A DNA stretch of 8,169 nucleotides from Bacteroidetes bacterium GWA2_31_9b. Lineage in GTDB: Bacteria > Bacteroidota > Bacteroidia > Bacteroidales > UBA12077. The translations under genes were made by a program, and so were the position numbers. Numbering within the stretch: the first letter of the stretch is position 1; each line of letters opens with the position of its first letter. Below the pieces are notes generated by a model, which was not told the origin of the DNA, did not search any database, and saw nothing but the letters and a program-made list of their open reading frames with translations. The DNA lies in the NCBI GenBank assembly GCA_001769005.1, contig MENE01000042.1, forward strand, positions 1 through 8,169. Direction: 5' to 3'. Of the stretch, positions 5,697 to 8,169 are shown piece by piece.

Positions 5697-7754
5697 TTAA
5701 TTAATGTGTTTTAAGGCTTCTTCTGTAGCTTCAATCATTGGTTTAATTGATATACTCTCGCCAACAGCTTTCTGCATCCATGCATCAGGTGTAAGTCGTC
5801 CAATGCTCCAGATGCGATCAACTTCAGAAGGGAAGTTTTTACCTGCAATATAGTTTTCAATTTGGAAATCAATTAGATGACCGAAAGAATAGTTCGCCAA
5901 ATAAAGAGGATTACTAATCATGTGGGTATAAATTGCTAAAATTGGTTCATCTTTAACTCCATATATTTCAGCATAATATTTATTCCAAACTTCTTTAGAT
6001 ATTCGAATAACTGCTTCTTTTAACTGAGTAGCTGTTGCATCAGGATTCTCATATAACCATTTCCAAACGTTCATATCAACCATTGAAACACCCATTATTT
6101 CAAATACTTGCCAATACAAATCAATAGTTTCAAAATAGGCTTTATCGGGATTTGGATCGTTAATACCTAATAATTGCAAATCGCGTTTTTGGAAAATAAA
6201 AGCAGTAGCTTCTGTAAACGCTGTATTTGGAACACCATTCAGCATATAATACTCAACATCGTTTAATGAAATTGTTTGTTCTACATTGTGTCCAAACTCA
6301 TGAATAGCAATATTATATCCTTTATAATTCATTCCTTTTCCTGAAATACGGGTTCTAAGGTGAGCTTTTTCTGATTTCATTTGTGCACCCCAGGCATGGC
6401 CAGAACCGCGAGCTGGATCAACAGAAATTTTTGATGCTAATAATTCTGCACGTTCTTTCGACCAACCTAATTTTACTAAAATTTCATCTAAATCTGCTTC
6501 AAGAGCTTTTGCATTTGGATATTTCTTTTCTGTAATAGCATTCAGACTTTCTTCAGAAATTGAACTTCGGGCTTTAAATCCATCATACCAAATATCATAA
6601 GGACGAAGATCTCTACCAAGTCGTTTACTAATTAGTTGACCAACTTGTTTTGCGACCGGTGATGAAAGATATTGATCAAATAATTTTTCAACTTCTTCCT
6701 GAGGTATTTCTTTTTCGCCTGAAAAACTTCTTTTTATAAATGTATTATAATCAGTATAATAAGAATCTGTAGCTTTTAATGCTTTGAAATTATTAATAAT
6801 CTGCTGATAACGTGTATCAGGCTCTGAAGCCAGTTGAATTTCTGTACCATTTTCAAAAACTTTGTTTGTTATTGGATTCCAGTCGTAAGCACCTGAATTA
6901 ATTACTTTTTCAGGAATTGATTGACCAATAATATGTTTCATTACGGTATAAATCATATCCTGTTTTTCTAAACCAACTTCTTTATTTGCATAGTTCGATT
7001 TTATCTCATCACGCAAGTTCCAATGTGATAATAAAACCATATCCTCAGGAAATAATTTTTCTCCTTTACCATTTAATAAATGACCCATGTAAATATTATA
7101 TTCTGAAATATAGATATCTGCATCAGTTGCAGCCTGAGAAATTGCTTGTGAAAGATTAGCCGGTACACGTGCAGTAAAAACATCACCTAAACGTGCAAAA
7201 GCCCATTGAAGATTTGTCCAGTTTTTACCTAACTCATTCTTTTCATCAAGTGAAAAAGGTGGATAATTAAGTGCAATAACAAAAGCAATTTTATTAGCAT
7301 AAAAATCATCGGCAAAATGTGCACTTGGACTATAGGCCGCAAACATTGCATCAATATTATGATATGGACCATTTTCGAGATGCATGTTTTCGTTCATATC
7401 AAGCATTATTTTATTTCCGTGACCCCAAAGTGATTCAAAATTCTTTGAAATTTTTTCGAAAATAATTTGTTTCTCTGCATTATCAATAATATAATTTTCA
7501 GTACAGAAAACTTCAAATTCACTTTCAGAACCATCAGATGCACGCCATAAAGAAGCTGCATGAGCAACACCACGTTCAATTAAATCTTTGTTTTCAATTC
7601 CGGCTTTTGCAATCAATGCATTCTGCACTTTTTTAACAGTTTGTTCTGTAATATTCTTCATATCAGCAGTTTGTTTTACCTCTTGTTTATTTGTACACTG
7701 AGTAAATAACAAAAGTGTAATAGATAATAAGATTACTAGTTTTTTTCTCATCAT
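5697..7754 (-). CDS. M3-like zinc metallopeptidase, predicted lipoprotein
   Basis: A 685-residue predicted envelope peptidase. The start carries a lipoprotein-type signal: MMRKK, a hydrophobic core, then LFTQC with Cys20 as the lipid site. Gln before the Cys is unusual but tolerated. The zinc motif is H485-E-F-G-H489, inside NIAIHEFGHNVEQ. E515 in AFTEATAFIF lies 26 residues after the second His, in the place of the third zinc ligand of M3 oligopeptidases (where the same region reads F-x-E-x-P-S). Near the C-terminus NPLYLANYSFGHLIDFQ resembles the tyrosine/glycine substrate-binding segment of that family. Together these support a gluzincin with an M3-like all-helical fold that cleaves peptides. 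The N-terminal 450 residues are too divergent for me to place in a subfamily. Two adjacent ATGs (7754, 7751) are possible starts. The upstream M14 gene ends 56 nt away with no terminator seen, so co-transcription is possible. Confidence 0.8.
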   Translation of the reverse strand: MMRKKLVILLSITLLLFTQCTNKQEVKQTADMKNITEQTVKKVQNALIAKAGIENKDLIERGVAHAASLWRASDGSESEFEVFCTENYIIDNAEKQIIFEKISKNFESLWGHGNKIMLDMNENMHLENGPYHNIDAMFAAYSPSAHFADDFYANKIAFVIALNYPPFSLDEKNELGKNWTNLQWAFARLGDVFTARVPANLSQAISQAATDADIYISEYNIYMGHLLNGKGEKLFPEDMVLLSHWNLRDEIKSNYANKEVGLEKQDMIYTVMKHIIGQSIPEKVINSGAYDWNPITNKVFENGTEIQLASEPDTRYQQIINNFKALKATDSYYTDYNTFIKRSFSGEKEIPQEEVEKLFDQYLSSPVAKQVGQLISKRLGRDLRPYDIWYDGFKARSSISEESLNAITEKKYPNAKALEADLDEILVKLGWSKERAELLASKISVDPARGSGHAWGAQMKSEKAHLRTRISGKGMNYKGYNIAIHEFGHNVEQTISLNDVEYYMLNGVPNTAFTEATAFIFQKRDLQLLGINDPNPDKAYFETIDLYWQVFEIMGVSMVDMNVWKWLYENPDATATQLKEAVIRISKEVWNKYYAEIYGVKDEPILAIYTHMISNPLYLANYSFGHLIDFQIENYIAGKNFPSEVDRIWSIGRLTPDAWMQKAVGESISIKPMIEATEEALKHIN

Positions 7755-7810
7755 ATCATTAAAATTATTAGTTAATTTTTATTTTTAAGATTTTACAATA
7801 ATACAATTTA

Positions 7811-8169
7811 TTAAAATTCATTTATTTGATTTGAATCGAAAATCTTTCCAATAGGATATAAATTTAATTGTTGATCCCAGTATGGTGTTCTTTCAAAGAA
7901 CCAAAATAGTTTTGTATACTGATTATTATAATATTCTGGATTTTCTGCAACGGCTTTATCATATTCAATTTTTAAATCGGGATTTTTAGCAATCATTTCT
8001 CTGGCCATTTTTTCCATAACATATGTTTCAACATATTCTTTACGTTCAAAAATAGGATTAAAAAATCCCCATCTTACATAAGAATCCGGAGCAATTGGTT
8101 CGAGCAAGTGAGCTATAATTAAAGCTGTTCTTTGGTTCATTTCTACAACAACAGAACCTGCGGGGAATT
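7811..8169 (-). CDS. M14-family zinc carboxypeptidase, C-terminal end (partial)
   Basis: The frame is open to the right edge, reading FPAGSVVVEMNQRTALIIAH before continuing, so the Met at 8140 is internal and not the start. About 118 residues are visible. They match the C-terminal portion of Bacteroidota M14 metallopeptidases: the S-V-V-V-E-x-N-Q-x-T/L-A strand, LLEPIAPDSYVRWGFFN, a F-E-R-K-E-Y-V-E segment, a helix with A-R-E-M, then FFERTPYWDQQLNLYPIGKI close to the stop. The zinc-binding catalytic domain (HxxE...H) lies outside the window and cannot be checked. Such proteins are usually exported and remove C-terminal residues from peptides. The gene precedes the M3-like lipoprotein peptidase on the same strand, which suggests a shared role in peptide breakdown. 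Confidence 0.85.
   Translation of the reverse strand, partial: FPAGSVVVEMNQRTALIIAHLLEPIAPDSYVRWGFFNPIFERKEYVETYVMEKMAREMIAKNPDLKIEYDKAVAENPEYYNNQYTKLFWFFERTPYWDQQLNLYPIGKIFDSNQINEF

Noticed and set aside
7796..7803. TATTATTG on the minus strand as a -7 element for the M3-like gene
   Set aside because: One mismatch to TAnnTTTG in very AT-rich DNA and no TTTG at -33; too weak to list as a promoter.
8138..8140. ATG at 8140 as the start of a small 109-residue gene
   Set aside because: The frame stays open to the window edge and the residues before it (FPAGSVVVE) fit the M14 C-terminal domain, so the Met is internal.

Overview
The window looks like chromosomal DNA from a low-GC member of the Bacteroidota. 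The reasons are strong AT bias, mostly absent Shine-Dalgarno sequences, a FecI/FecR pair with a C-terminal DUF4974-type domain, an STN + CarboxypepD_reg-like protein, a FISUMP-type protein end and a Bacteroidota-style M14 peptidase C-terminus. A marine or anaerobic Bacteroidales/Marinilabiliales-type organism is a guess from overall style, not a demonstrated placement.

Layout. Positions 2-268 (+) hold the last 88 codons of a FISUMP-domain protein cut by the left edge. Positions 427-3586 (+) hold a three-gene cluster with 20-nt and 14-nt gaps: an ECF sigma factor, a FecR-like anti-sigma factor with one membrane segment, and an exported protein with an STN domain and a CarboxypepD_reg-like domain but no TonB plug or beta-barrel. 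A hairpin terminator at 3591-3610 separates this cluster from a convergent minus-strand gene (3638-5551). That gene has five tandem repeats of about 72 residues joined to a GH16-like domain in which the expected acid/base glutamate is lysine. A second terminator (5649-5677) ends the next minus-strand gene, a lipoprotein M3-like zinc peptidase (5697-7754). Upstream of it is the C-terminal end of an M14 zinc carboxypeptidase (7811-8169), cut by the right edge.

How the parts fit. The sigma/anti-sigma/STN cluster has the parts of a Bacteroidota cell-surface signalling system. In the classical scheme an STN domain on a TonB-dependent transducer contacts the periplasmic part of FecR and releases the sigma factor. 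Here the STN domain sits on a 518-residue non-barrel protein, so the signal cannot be substrate uptake through that same protein. The two peptidases on the right may be co-transcribed and would act on peptides in the envelope. The repeat-GH16 protein appears to be transcribed alone, has no visible export signal, and is the most unusual object here: a probable glycan-binding or otherwise repurposed GH16 fold on a long, charged, probably helical repeat stalk.
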